NCBI GenBank assembly: GCA_946404495.1
Contig: CAMJDT010000004.1
Span: 1-64,000 of the forward strand
From: an uncultured Bacteroidales bacterium
GTDB lineage: Bacteria; Bacteroidota; Bacteroidia; Bacteroidales; Paludibacteraceae
Reading direction: 5' to 3'
Length of the DNA: 64,000 nt
A program made the position numbers and the translations under genes. The notes below the pieces were generated by a model. It did not search any database. It was not told the origin of the DNA and was given only the letters and a program-made list of their open reading frames with translations. Of this stretch, positions 33,617-42,009 are shown piece after piece; within the stretch, counting starts at the first letter, position 1; each line of letters opens with the position of its first letter.

Positions 33617-35119
33617 ATGGAGCTATTGGAACATACCTATTTTTACGAAGAAAACGGCATACTGATCCAGGAAGTGGACTCCCGTCACCTTGAGGAGGGA
33701 CTTTTGAAGACGGCGGAGCTGCTTGCGCATCACACCCCGGTGGTGGTGCTCTTGACGCACTATAGCGACCTTTTGCGCACAGACCACCGTTTGGATTATA
33801 AGCTGCTATCCCAACTTTTGGGGGTACGCGTCGGCCTCAAGGAGGACAAGGAGGCGGTGCTCGCTGAGCCGGATACGTTCCGTCCGCAGCAGATCGACTC
33901 GCTCGAGGGTTTTGTACACGGTGCCCTGGCCGAGACACTGCAGCACGCGCCGAACGACACGGGTCACGCACTCTGGGAGAAAGTGGATAAGGTGCTGACC
34001 AACCGCTGGGTAGGTTTCCCGATCCTGCTCGTGGTGCTCTATCTCGTATTCGAGTGCACCTTTACGATAGGCGCCTATCCGCAGGAGTGGATAGCCGGCG
34101 GCGTGGATAGTCTCTGTGAGTTGCTGCGCGTCAAGATGCCGGCGGGATGGCTCAGCAGTCTTATCATCGACGGATTGGTACAAGGCATCGGCGCGGTGTT
34201 ATCGTTCGTGCCCAATATCCTGATTCTCTTTATCCTGTTAGCGCTGATGGAGGACACGGGTTATATGGCTCGTGCGGCCTTCCTGATGGATAAGGTCATG
34301 CACGCGGTTGGCCTGCACGGACGTTCGTTTATCCCGATGCTGGTAGGCTTCGGCTGCAACGTACCGGCAATCATGGCGGCGCGCAGCATCGAGAACACGA
34401 AGGATCGGACGCTGACGATGCTGATGATCCCCTTCATGTCCTGCTCGGCACGCATACCCGTATATATGCTCTTCGTAGCCGCTTTCTTCCCCGGCCATAA
34501 GGCGCTGATGATGATGGCTATGTACGGAATCGGCATTGTGCTTTCTATTCTGTTTGCCATGGTGATGAAACGCACACGCTGGTTCCGGCAGCCTAAATCA
34601 GACTATGTCAGCGAGTTGCCCCAGTACCATCGTCCGAGCATGAAAGAAATCTGTCTCCACGTCTGGGACCGTCTATGGGACTACCTCCAGAAGATCGGTA
34701 CGGTCATCCTCTGGGCGTCCGTCATCATCTGGGCGCTCACCTATTTCCCCACGGGTTCGATGGATTTGGAGCACTCGTATTTGGCAGCCATCGGGCAGTG
34801 GACCGAACCGGTGATGCGGCCCTTGGGCTTCGACTGGAAGATGTCGGTCTGCCTCTTGACCGGTCTGCCCGCCAAGGAAGCCATCATCTCCACGATGGGG
34901 ATCCTCTATGGCGGCGATGCAGCCTTGTCGGCCTTCACGCCGCTCACGGCCTTCGGCTTCATGCTCTTCGTGCTGCTCTATTTCCCCTGTATCGCTACGA
35001 TCGCTACGCTGCGCCGCGAGGCAGGAACGGGCTGGGCGCTGTTTACCGTCGTACATAGCCTAATGCTGGCATGGATTTTGTCTTTTATTGTATACCAAAT
35101 AGGGAGTCTCATTGTATGA
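33617..35119 (+). CDS. feoB: FeoB-like metal permease lacking a functional GTPase domain
   Basis: A 500-residue inner-membrane protein. From about residue 130 it is a standard FeoB permease: MEDTGYMARAAFLMD, FGCNVPAIMAARSIE near residue 246, and SCSARIPVYMLF near residue 277 are the FeoB core segments. The N-terminal 115 residues correspond only to the last part of the G domain: the P-loop (GxxxxGKS) and DxxG are absent, and the NxxD base-recognition motif reads THYSD. Full FeoB is about 700 residues or more. It overlaps the TonB receptor by 4 nt. Fe(II) is the family substrate; the neighbours suggest some transition metal. Confidence 0.85.
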   Translation: MELLEHTYFYEENGILIQEVDSRHLEEGLLKTAELLAHHTPVVVLLTHYSDLLRTDHRLDYKLLSQLLGVRVGLKEDKEAVLAEPDTFRPQQIDSLEGFVHGALAETLQHAPNDTGHALWEKVDKVLTNRWVGFPILLVVLYLVFECTFTIGAYPQEWIAGGVDSLCELLRVKMPAGWLSSLIIDGLVQGIGAVLSFVPNILILFILLALMEDTGYMARAAFLMDKVMHAVGLHGRSFIPMLVGFGCNVPAIMAARSIENTKDRTLTMLMIPFMSCSARIPVYMLFVAAFFPGHKALMMMAMYGIGIVLSILFAMVMKRTRWFRQPKSDYVSELPQYHRPSMKEICLHVWDRLWDYLQKIGTVILWASVIIWALTYFPTGSMDLEHSYLAAIGQWTEPVMRPLGFDWKMSVCLLTGLPAKEAIISTMGILYGGDAALSAFTPLTAFGFMLFVLLYFPCIATIATLRREAGTGWALFTVVHSLMLAWILSFIVYQIGSLIV

Positions 35120-37422
35120 AAAGAATATCTCTACTAATCGCTATATTACTGGCCGTCACTACGGTTCGGGCGCATGTCACCGGTACGGTGCTGGACGACA
35201 CGGGCGAGGTGCTCGTGGGAGCCAATGTCTATTGGGCCGGAACGACGGTAGGTGTAGCTACGGACGCAGACGGCTACTTCGAACTCGAGCCCGTCAAGAC
35301 GACCAACTTGCTCGTCACCTGCTATATGGGTTACCGCTCCGACACGACGGCGGTCAAGGGTCACGCGGCGCTGACCATCGTGCTGATGAGCGATCTGACG
35401 CTCACGGAGGTAGAGGTGACGGAACGCCGCATGGCGGTACTGCGCTCGCGCTACTCGGCGCTCAACGTGCAGACCCTCACGGGTCAGGAGCTGTGCAAGG
35501 CGGCATGCTGCAACCTCTCGGAGTCGTTTGAGACATCGGCCTCGGTGGATGTGTCGTACGCCGACGCCGCTACCGGCGCCAAGCAGATACGACTGCTCGG
35601 ACTGAGCGGCACCTATGTGCAACTCATGACGGAAAACATCCCCTCCATACGCGGTCTGGCGCAGTCTTTCGGCATGGAGTATATCCCGGGACCGTGGATG
35701 CAGGCCATCCAGGTGTCTAAAGGGACCTCGTCCGTAGTGAACGGCTACGAGGCGCTCACCGGACAGATTAATGTGGACTACCTCGCGCCCGATTTGGCCG
35801 ACCCGCTGGCCATCAACGGGTTTATCTCCAAGGACCTGATGGCCGAGCTGAACCTCACGGGCGGTTGGCAGGTAGGCGAACACGCCCACACGGCGCTGCT
35901 GCTCCACGCGCAGGGTTCCTTTATGGGACACGACGAGAATGGCGACGGATTCATGAATATGACCACCGGCTACAACCTCAATGTCATCAACCGCTGGAAT
36001 ATCAAGACGCATAGTATCTGGAACAGCAAGATCCTCGTCCGTGGTCTCTACGACCGTCGCAACGGAGGCCAGACACCCGAGGCCAAGGCGACCGTAGCCG
36101 ATCCGTATACCATCGACCTCCGCACACGGCGAATAGACGGGTTTATGAAGAACGGACTCGTCTTCGACAAGGAACTCGGCACCTCGCTCGGCATTATAGC
36201 GGCAGCCAGTTACCACGACCAGACCAACCTTTACGGACCGCGGCACTGGGAGGCTAACCAGACCAACGCTTACCTCAACGCCATCTTCCAGAGTGAGTTT
36301 GACGACGACAAGACCGACCTCGAAGACCGGCACGACCATAAAATCACAGCCGGACTGTCGGTCAACTACGACCATTACCGCGAGCAACTCAACCTCCTCA
36401 AGGGCGCTGCACCCTTGGATCTCTCCCGTCGGGAGACGACGCCGGGCGTGTTTGTGGAATATACCTACAACTATTTGGAGAAACTGACGCTACTCGTGGG
36501 ACTGAGAGAAGACTGGTCGTCCGAGTACGGGTTCTTCACTACGCCAAGGATGAATGTGCGCTACTCGCCCTGGGAGTGGTGGACGCTGCGCGGAAGCGTG
36601 GGACTCGGCTACCGTTCGCCCAACCTCATTGCCGACAATGCCGCCTATCTCTCGTCCAACCGCGTGTGGAACTTCGCGGAAGGATTGCAGCAGGAGAAAG
36701 CCCTCAATGCCGGTGCTACGATGAGCTTTGACATACCGATCGGCAAACGCAACCTCACCCTCACCGGCGAGTATTACTACACGCGTTTCCTTACGGGTGT
36801 CATCACCGACATCGACCGCGATCCCGCAGCCGTATGGTTCTATACGATGCGCGCTCACCCGGAGCTACGATCGTTCTCGCACAACTGGCAGGTGGAGGCT
36901 AATATGGAGGTGCTGCGCGGCTGGACCTGGACACTCGCGTTCCGCTATACGGACGTCAGGCAGTCGTCCTTCAATAGCGCCGCCGGTGAGTTCCAACTCA
37001 GAGAACGTCCCCTGCAGAACCGCTTCAAAGGACTCATCACTACCTCCTACCAGACACCGCTCAAAAAATGGCAGTTTGACCTCACAGCCCAGTTCAACGG
37101 ACCCGGTCGTATGCCCGACTGCTACGTTCCCGCTGCCGGCGACATGCAGTACTACACTGCCTCCGACGGCACGCTCTACCACACCTGGTATCCCCAACTC
37201 ATGGCGCAGGTCACCAAGTATTTCCGCACCGCCAGCATCTACCTCGGGGCGGAGAATATGACGAATTTTACGCAGAACAACCCGATTCGCGGCACGCGCA
37301 ACAAGGAGGGATACATCGACCCGGCATCCAAGGACTTTGATGCGACGCAAGTCTGGGCGCCTATCCACGGCTGGAAACTGTACCTCGGATTCCGATGGAA
37401 CTTAGAGAAGGATGATGATTAA
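35116..37422 (+). CDS. TonB-dependent outer-membrane receptor, metal type
   Basis: A 768-residue outer-membrane receptor. A signal peptide (KRISLLIAILLAVTTVRA) is followed by a carboxypeptidase-regulatory-like domain (residues about 20-95), a plug with ELCKAACCNLSESFE near residue 133, and a beta-barrel ending in an aromatic C-terminal strand. The CKAACCNLSESFE segment is typical of receptors clustered with HMA-domain proteins. ATG 35116 overlaps the feoB stop as ATGA. The placement between a FeoB-like permease and a metal-binding periplasmic protein points to uptake of a metal or metal complex. Confidence 0.9.
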   Translation: MKRISLLIAILLAVTTVRAHVTGTVLDDTGEVLVGANVYWAGTTVGVATDADGYFELEPVKTTNLLVTCYMGYRSDTTAVKGHAALTIVLMSDLTLTEVEVTERRMAVLRSRYSALNVQTLTGQELCKAACCNLSESFETSASVDVSYADAATGAKQIRLLGLSGTYVQLMTENIPSIRGLAQSFGMEYIPGPWMQAIQVSKGTSSVVNGYEALTGQINVDYLAPDLADPLAINGFISKDLMAELNLTGGWQVGEHAHTALLLHAQGSFMGHDENGDGFMNMTTGYNLNVINRWNIKTHSIWNSKILVRGLYDRRNGGQTPEAKATVADPYTIDLRTRRIDGFMKNGLVFDKELGTSLGIIAAASYHDQTNLYGPRHWEANQTNAYLNAIFQSEFDDDKTDLEDRHDHKITAGLSVNYDHYREQLNLLKGAAPLDLSRRETTPGVFVEYTYNYLEKLTLLVGLREDWSSEYGFFTTPRMNVRYSPWEWWTLRGSVGLGYRSPNLIADNAAYLSSNRVWNFAEGLQQEKALNAGATMSFDIPIGKRNLTLTGEYYYTRFLTGVITDIDRDPAAVWFYTMRAHPELRSFSHNWQVEANMEVLRGWTWTLAFRYTDVRQSSFNSAAGEFQLRERPLQNRFKGLITTSYQTPLKKWQFDLTAQFNGPGRMPDCYVPAAGDMQYYTASDGTLYHTWYPQLMAQVTKYFRTASIYLGAENMTNFTQNNPIRGTRNKEGYIDPASKDFDATQVWAPIHGWKLYLGFRWNLEKDDD

Positions 37423-37470
37423 TTCTTAATTTTTAATTTTTAATTTTTAATTTATAATTCATAATTCATA
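37422..37470. repeat. TTTTTAA word repeat
   Basis: ATTTTTAATTTTTAATTTTT and TATAATTCATAATTCATAAT words fill the gap between the receptor and the metal-binding protein. Confidence 0.75.
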
Positions 37471-37824
37471 ATGAAACGTCTCTTAACCATATTGCTTTTG
37501 GCACTTAGTTGCCCGATAATGATGCAAGCCAAGGCCGACAAACAAACGGTCGTCTTCTACGTCTATCTGCACTGCGATGCGTGCGTAGATAAAGTGATGA
37601 AGAATATCGCCTTTGAGAAAGGCGTGAAGGACATCGTCTGCTCCATCGAGGATCAGACAGTCACGGTCACCTACGATGCCGCTAAGACCGATATCCCGAC
37701 CCTGCAGAAGGCCTTTGAGAAAATCGGCAAACCCGCTACCACTACGCCGCCCGATCCGGCACAAAAAGATGCTCATGACCACGATCATGATCATGAGCAT
37801 CATCAGCATCACCACGAGCACTGA
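37471..37824 (+). CDS. periplasmic heavy-metal-binding (HMA) protein with His tail
   Basis: A 117-residue secreted protein. After the signal peptide (KRLLTILLLALSCPIMMQA) comes an HMA fold with HCDACVDK near residue 35, an intact CxxC metal site. The C-terminus is a His/Asp/Glu run (HDHDHDHEHHQHHHEH) that can bind further metal. It probably hands metal between the outer-membrane receptor and the FeoB-like permease. The stop codon abuts the convergent efp stop codon with no gap. Confidence 0.88.
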   Translation: MKRLLTILLLALSCPIMMQAKADKQTVVFYVYLHCDACVDKVMKNIAFEKGVKDIVCSIEDQTVTVTYDAAKTDIPTLQKAFEKIGKPATTTPPDPAQKDAHDHDHDHEHHQHHHEH

Positions 37825-38388
37825 TTAACGAACGCGCTCGCAATAGCTTCCGTCACGCGTATCCACGCGGATGATCTCGCCCTCGTTGATGAACAGCGGC
37901 ACGCGAATCTCTGCGCCGGTCTCCAGCTTGGCGGGCTTGAGCGTGTTGGTAGCCGTATCACCCTTTAGACCCGGCTCCGTATAAGCGATAGCCAACTCTA
38001 CCTTCGTGGGCAACTCTGCAAACAGCACGGTGTCCGTTGAGGCATCCGATACAACGTCGCAGATAAAGCCTTCCTTCAGGAAGTCCACACCCGTTATCAA
38101 ATCGTGCGCGATAGGAATCTGCTCGTAGGTCTCTTGGTTCATGAAGATGTAGTCGTCTCCCTCCTTGTAGAGGAATTGATAGGGACGACGCTCTACGCGT
38201 ACATCTTCCAGTTTCTCACCGATGTTGAAGCGGCGCTCCAATACGCGACCATCAACCACGTCTTTGAACTTAACACGCATAATGGTGTTACCTTTACCGG
38301 GTTTAACGTGGAGGAATTCAATTACAAAATACAAACGACCGTCCATGCGGATGCACACGCCGTTTTTGATGTCTTGAGAGTTAATCAT
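37825..38388 (-). CDS. efp: elongation factor P
   Basis: A 187-residue translation factor that helps the ribosome through polyproline. Three OB/KOW-type domains are present; the domain I loop is HVKPGKGNTIMRVK with the modifiable-position Lys near residue 32. The C-terminal segment TGAEIRVPLFINEGEIIRVDTRDGSY is the family signature. The start at 38388 is taken because the reading frame upstream runs through the promoter. It is expressed divergently from marC. Confidence 0.95.
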   Translation of the reverse strand: MINSQDIKNGVCIRMDGRLYFVIEFLHVKPGKGNTIMRVKFKDVVDGRVLERRFNIGEKLEDVRVERRPYQFLYKEGDDYIFMNQETYEQIPIAHDLITGVDFLKEGFICDVVSDASTDTVLFAELPTKVELAIAYTEPGLKGDTATNTLKPAKLETGAEIRVPLFINEGEIIRVDTRDGSYCERVR

Positions 38389-38445
38389 AACGTTTATTTT
38401 TGTGTTTTTATGTTGTTTCTTTCGCAGTTTTTGCAATTTCGGGTG

Positions 38446-38493
38446 CAAAATTAGTAATTTTTTTGCATATATGCAAATTTTTTTGTATCTTTG
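38446..38493. promoter_or_regulatory. divergent efp/marC promoters sharing a 16-bp palindrome
   Basis: TTTGCATATATGCAAA (38462-38477) is a perfect palindrome giving a TTTGC -33 element on both strands. The plus -7 is TATCTTTG (38486-38493) for marC; the minus -7 is the complement of CAAAATTA (38446-38453) for efp. Confidence 0.8.
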
Positions 38494-38523
38494 CAGCCAA
38501 ATTAATACCAAAAACACATAAAA

Positions 38524-39129
38524 ATGGATTTTTTGAGCAATTTTATCGGCACTTTATCCCTCCAAGACGCGTTTGCTGCGTTTGTTTTGCTCATCGCTAT
38601 CATTGACCCGATCGGTAATATGCCTATGGTCATTGGCTTACGGGATAAGGGCGCCAAGATGCATCCTTGGCGGGTGTGCCTGTTCTCCTTCCTGATTTTC
38701 ATCACCTTCCTCCTTTTGGGCGACCTGCTGCTGACCATATTCCAGCTCCAGATTGAGTATTTTGCGATCGCCGGCGGTGCGGTCATTATGCTCCTCGCGC
38801 TTGAGATGCTGCTGGATGTCACCATCTTTCAGACCACTGACCTCGGCAACGAGAGTAGCGATATGATTCCGTTGGCTTTCCCGATGTTTGCGGGACCGGG
38901 TTCATTTACGGCAATGCTCTCTATGCACGCCAAGTTCTCGATCCTCTCGCTCTTTGTGTCGGTAGTGATGTGCGTCATCGTGCTCTATGTCTTCCTCCGC
39001 GGTACGGATTGGCTCACCGCGCACCTCGGCCCCGTGTCGATGTATATCGTCCGTAAGTTCTTCGGTATCATCGCCTTTGCCATCTCGATTCAGCTCGTAT
39101 TCAGCAACCTCGTTCTCGTCTTTGCCTGA
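38524..39129 (+). CDS. MarC family membrane protein
   Basis: A 201-residue inner-membrane protein with six hydrophobic helices. FVLLIAIIDPIGNMPMVIGL near residue 21 and PLAFPMFAGPGSFTAMLSM near residue 119 are the two MarC signature loops. MarC proteins have no proven substrate; the early link to multiple-antibiotic resistance was not upheld. The stop overlaps the queG start by one nucleotide. Confidence 0.9.
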   Translation: MDFLSNFIGTLSLQDAFAAFVLLIAIIDPIGNMPMVIGLRDKGAKMHPWRVCLFSFLIFITFLLLGDLLLTIFQLQIEYFAIAGGAVIMLLALEMLLDVTIFQTTDLGNESSDMIPLAFPMFAGPGSFTAMLSMHAKFSILSLFVSVVMCVIVLYVFLRGTDWLTAHLGPVSMYIVRKFFGIIAFAISIQLVFSNLVLVFA

Positions 39130-39824
39130 TGCTTGATTCTGATTCCATACGTCGCCTTGCTTTGGAAGTCGGTTTCGATGATGCCGGCTGTGCGGCGGCA
39201 CGACGTTTGGACAGCGATGCACGCTTCATGGATGAATGGGTCGATGCCGGTCTTGCGGGTGAGATGTCGTACCTGGAGCGCAATCGAGATTTGCGCTACG
39301 ATATCCGGCTCCTCGTGCCCGAGGCCAAGACCGTCGTCGTCTGCCTGCTCTCGTACGCCAAGTCCGGCCGCGACTACCACCGTGCCGTCAAATCGAAGCT
39401 CTATGAACTCAAGCAACGCATGGCGGATGCGTACGGAAGTGATATTTTTCATCCCGAGAAACAGCATATCTTCTGCGATTCGGCACCCGTTCTCGAGCGT
39501 CGTTGGGCCGTAGAGGCCGGGTTAGGATTCATCGGACGCAATCATCAGTTCATTCACCCTATTCTCGGAAGCCTCGTGCATCCCGGAGAACTCGTTCTGC
39601 AAGTCTCCGTAGCAGGTGCACGGTCTGCAGAGCCGGTCTCTTCGCCGGCGGATATCACCTCGCCTGCTTACCCGGGCTGCGGCGACTGCCATCGTTGCAT
39701 CGAATCCTGTCCCCGTCAGGCGCTCGGTCAGAGTGAGTGGGACGCACGACGCTGTATCGCCTACGATACCCACAAATGTATAATCTGTCAACAAAATTGT
39801 CCATACAATGAAAAGCTATTCTGA
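39129..39824 (+). CDS. queG: epoxyqueuosine reductase, short form
   Basis: A 231-residue iron-sulfur enzyme that reduces epoxyqueuosine to queuosine in tRNA. CDSAPVLERRWAVEAGLGFIGRN near residue 117 holds the catalytic Asp. Two 4Fe-4S sites are seen: CGDCHRCIESCP near residue 179 and CIICQQNCP near residue 218. Typical QueG is over 300 residues: the loop between clusters is shortened here and the C-terminal region after the second cluster is missing. All catalytic residues that I can place are present. It overlaps rpiB by 17 nt. Confidence 0.85.
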   Translation: MLDSDSIRRLALEVGFDDAGCAAARRLDSDARFMDEWVDAGLAGEMSYLERNRDLRYDIRLLVPEAKTVVVCLLSYAKSGRDYHRAVKSKLYELKQRMADAYGSDIFHPEKQHIFCDSAPVLERRWAVEAGLGFIGRNHQFIHPILGSLVHPGELVLQVSVAGARSAEPVSSPADITSPAYPGCGDCHRCIESCPRQALGQSEWDARRCIAYDTHKCIICQQNCPYNEKLF

Positions 39825-40254
39825 ACTCCGTATCGGCCTGGCTTCCGACCACGCAGGATACGCCCTAAAAGAGAAGATCGCGGACTACCTCCGCCAACGC
39901 GGCGCCGACGTCACCGACTACGGCACGCACTCCACCGATAGCTGCGACTATCCCGACTTTGCCCACCCGATGGCTGCTGCCGTCGAAGAAGGTAAACACG
40001 ACTTCGGTATCGCCGTCTGCTCCACCGGCAACGGAATAACGATGACCTGCAACCACCATCGCGGCATCCGCGCAGCCCTGTGCTGGGACGAACCTCTGGC
40101 ACGCCTTGCCCGCCAGCATAACAATGCCAATATCCTCGGCCTGCCTGCTAATTATATCGACCTTGACAAAGCCCTCGCACTCGTCGATATCTTCCTCACC
40201 ACCGACTTCGAAGGCGGCCGCCATCAGCGTCGCGTGGATAAGATACCTTGCTGA
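39808..40254 (+). CDS. rpiB: ribose-5-phosphate isomerase B
   Basis: A 148-residue RpiB/LacAB sugar-phosphate isomerase interconverting ribulose 5-phosphate and ribose 5-phosphate. LASDHAGYALKEKI near residue 11 binds phosphate, DYGTHS and DYPDFAHP follow, and AVCSTGNGITMTCNHHRGIRAAL near residue 70 carries the catalytic Cys and the NGI loop. The family signature is complete. It starts inside the end of queG. Confidence 0.95.
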   Translation: MKSYSELRIGLASDHAGYALKEKIADYLRQRGADVTDYGTHSTDSCDYPDFAHPMAAAVEEGKHDFGIAVCSTGNGITMTCNHHRGIRAALCWDEPLARLARQHNNANILGLPANYIDLDKALALVDIFLTTDFEGGRHQRRVDKIPC

Positions 40255-40275
40255 GAAAAATTATACCATTGCGGC

Positions 40276-40677
40276 ATGAAACCCTATGTACATACCGTGC
40301 GCTACTATGAGTGCGACGGGATGCGAGTAACGCATCACAGTAATTATATCCGTTTTATGGAGGAGGCCCGTATCGATTGGATGGACCAATTGGGCTACGG
40401 ATTTGAGCGGATGGAGGCCGAAGGCGTCGTGTCACCCGTGCTGGAGGTGAACTGTCACTACAAGCGTCCGACTAAGTTCAAGGACACTATAAATATACGC
40501 GTACGCGTAAAAGAGATGTCGGCGCTGAAGATGCGGTTTGAATACGAGATGACCGTCGACGATCAGGTGGTCTGCACGGCCGAGAGCCTGCATTGCTTCC
40601 TGGAGAACGGTCGGCCGGTCAGTCTGGAGAAGCGGTTCCCGGAGTTCTACAGCCTGCTGATGGCGGATAACGGATAG
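40276..40677 (+). CDS. acyl-CoA thioesterase, YbgC-like hotdog fold
   Basis: A 133-residue single-hotdog protein of the 4-hydroxybenzoyl-CoA thioesterase family. YYECDGMRVTHHSNYIRFMEEAR near residue 10 carries the catalytic Asp position and helix, followed by strands ending in TAESLHCFL. The substrate is an acyl-CoA or acyl-ACP of unknown chain. It stands 21 nt after rpiB and is probably in the same transcript. Confidence 0.88.
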   Translation: MKPYVHTVRYYECDGMRVTHHSNYIRFMEEARIDWMDQLGYGFERMEAEGVVSPVLEVNCHYKRPTKFKDTINIRVRVKEMSALKMRFEYEMTVDDQVVCTAESLHCFLENGRPVSLEKRFPEFYSLLMADNG

Positions 40678-40708
40678 ACTATTGAAACAAAATCACTGAT
40701 AAAAACCG

Positions 40709-41755
40709 ATGTGGCGATGGGATATAACAGCCGATGAAATGATGAAACAGTATTCCAAATTTTGGTGGTGCATCTTCGGCATCAACATTGCATTGTTCGT
40801 AGGAATGATTTTGACGACGTTCTTCCCGCTGTGGGAGACGCACGCGGACGGAGTGCGGTTCAGCGCGAGTTATATTTTCTCGTGGCTGACCAATTTCCTG
40901 CTAATCGTGGTAGCCTGCTTCTTCCTAACGGTCTATCCCGAAAACAAATCGCTCAAGGCTGCGAGTATCCTTTGGCTCATTGTGAACGCCATGCACGCCG
41001 TTACCTCGCCGATCATTGTCTCGATGCCTTGGGAGGTGTATAAGCAGTATCTTACCATGATCAGCGGTGTTCAGTCGTCGCTGCAGCTGATGAATATGAC
41101 GGTGTTGCTGCTCATCGCGTACAGCGCGACCAGCCCCAAGGTACGCAAGGCGATGCACCTTGTGATTGGTGCAATCCTGTTCCAAGTTTGGTTTAATATG
41201 ATTTGGACTCCGCTCAACCAACATCTGCCCTACGGCTGGAGCAACTTCTACTATATGCATCATCTCTATGTGATCTTCACCGTGCTGTGCGGTGCGGCTT
41301 GGGCCTATCTGTTTGCGATGCTGGCTATGGAGGAGGACGCTATCCGCAACGAGGAAGTCGTTCCTCTGCCCGAAAACCGCGGCCTGGGCAAGATGATCCT
41401 CTGGGGAATACTCACCATCGGTGCCTATCCGATGTATATCTACACGGTGATGTCGCAGGAGATCAACCGTATCGGACGCGAGGACGGCAAGAAGACGATG
41501 AACTATCTCTGGGTAGCCTGGTTGCTCACGTGGGTAACGTGCCTCATCTATTCCTTCGTTTGGACGCACGGCTATTGCAACCGGGTGCGCGATGCCCTCG
41601 CCGCGCGCGGTATCGACTACCGCTTCAGCGCTCGCGATTTCTGGCTCTGGAGCGTGCTGGGAATATTGATCATCGTAGGTCCGCTCGTCTTTGTCTATAA
41701 ACTGATGAAGGCTTCCAACCTGCTGGCGACATCGTATAATAGTCAAGCCAACTAA
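40709..41755 (+). CDS. multi-helix membrane protein with DUF4234-like C-terminus
   Basis: A 348-residue membrane protein with about nine hydrophobic segments. The C-terminal half alternates helices with LGKMILWGILTIGAYPMYIY, ALAARGIDYRFSARDFWLW and LVFVYKLMKASNLL, the pattern of DUF4234 proteins in Bacteroidota. An in-frame ATG at 40739 (MMKQYSKFWW) may be the real start. The function is unknown. Confidence 0.7.
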   Translation: MWRWDITADEMMKQYSKFWWCIFGINIALFVGMILTTFFPLWETHADGVRFSASYIFSWLTNFLLIVVACFFLTVYPENKSLKAASILWLIVNAMHAVTSPIIVSMPWEVYKQYLTMISGVQSSLQLMNMTVLLLIAYSATSPKVRKAMHLVIGAILFQVWFNMIWTPLNQHLPYGWSNFYYMHHLYVIFTVLCGAAWAYLFAMLAMEEDAIRNEEVVPLPENRGLGKMILWGILTIGAYPMYIYTVMSQEINRIGREDGKKTMNYLWVAWLLTWVTCLIYSFVWTHGYCNRVRDALAARGIDYRFSARDFWLWSVLGILIIVGPLVFVYKLMKASNLLATSYNSQAN

Positions 41756-41776
41756 GCTGCGGCCGGATATAAAATC

Positions 41777-41806
41777 AAAAAGAGAGGCACAAGTGTCTCT
41801 CTTTTT
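41777..41806. terminator. terminator shared by both strands
   Basis: AAAAAGAGAGGCAC (41777-41790) and GTGTCTCTCTTTTT (41793-41806) form a near-perfect stem with a 2-nt loop. A-rich and T-rich flanks let it stop the membrane-protein gene on plus and the tRNA on minus. Confidence 0.85.
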
Positions 41807-41882
41807 GGTAGCGGGGCCCGGGATTGAACCGGGGACCTCATGATTATGAATCATGCGCTCTAACCAGCTGAGCTACCCCGCC
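41806..41882 (-). tRNA. tRNA-Met (anticodon CAU)
   Basis: A 77-nt tRNA on the minus strand, including an encoded CCA (complement of 41806-41808). The anticodon arm is CATGA-TTCATAA-TCATG. It lacks the GGG/CCC anticodon stem of the initiator, so it is elongator tRNA-Met or the Ile tRNA with lysidine. The first acceptor pair is G-U. Confidence 0.95.
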
Positions 41883-41900
41883 TCGTCGCAAAAGCGGGTG

Positions 41901-41932
41901 CAAAAGTACTGCTTTTTTTTGATATGTGCAAA
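41901..41932 (-). promoter_or_regulatory. tRNA-Met promoter
   Basis: On the minus strand TTTGC (complement of 41928-41932) and TACTTTTG (complement of 41901-41908) lie just upstream of the tRNA. Confidence 0.75.
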
Positions 41933-41940
41933 TAAAAATG

Positions 41941-41979
41941 CAAAAAAACTGCATTTTTTTGCGTAAAATGCAGTTTTTT
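41941..41979 (-). terminator. terminator of the acyl-CoA ligase gene
   Basis: AAACTGCATTTT pairs with AAAATGCAGTTT around a short loop, followed on the minus strand by a T run. Confidence 0.75.
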
Positions 41980-42009
41980 GCTCATTTAAGGTGTCAAATC
42001 ACCCCTATT

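Noticed and set aside
33617..33960. Frameshift or missing start of feoB
   Set aside because: A terminator (33514-33549) and a promoter (33565-33595) lie directly upstream, so there is no room for a G domain.
35146..36387. 413-codon frame antisense to the TonB receptor
   Set aside because: Shadow of a well-supported receptor gene.
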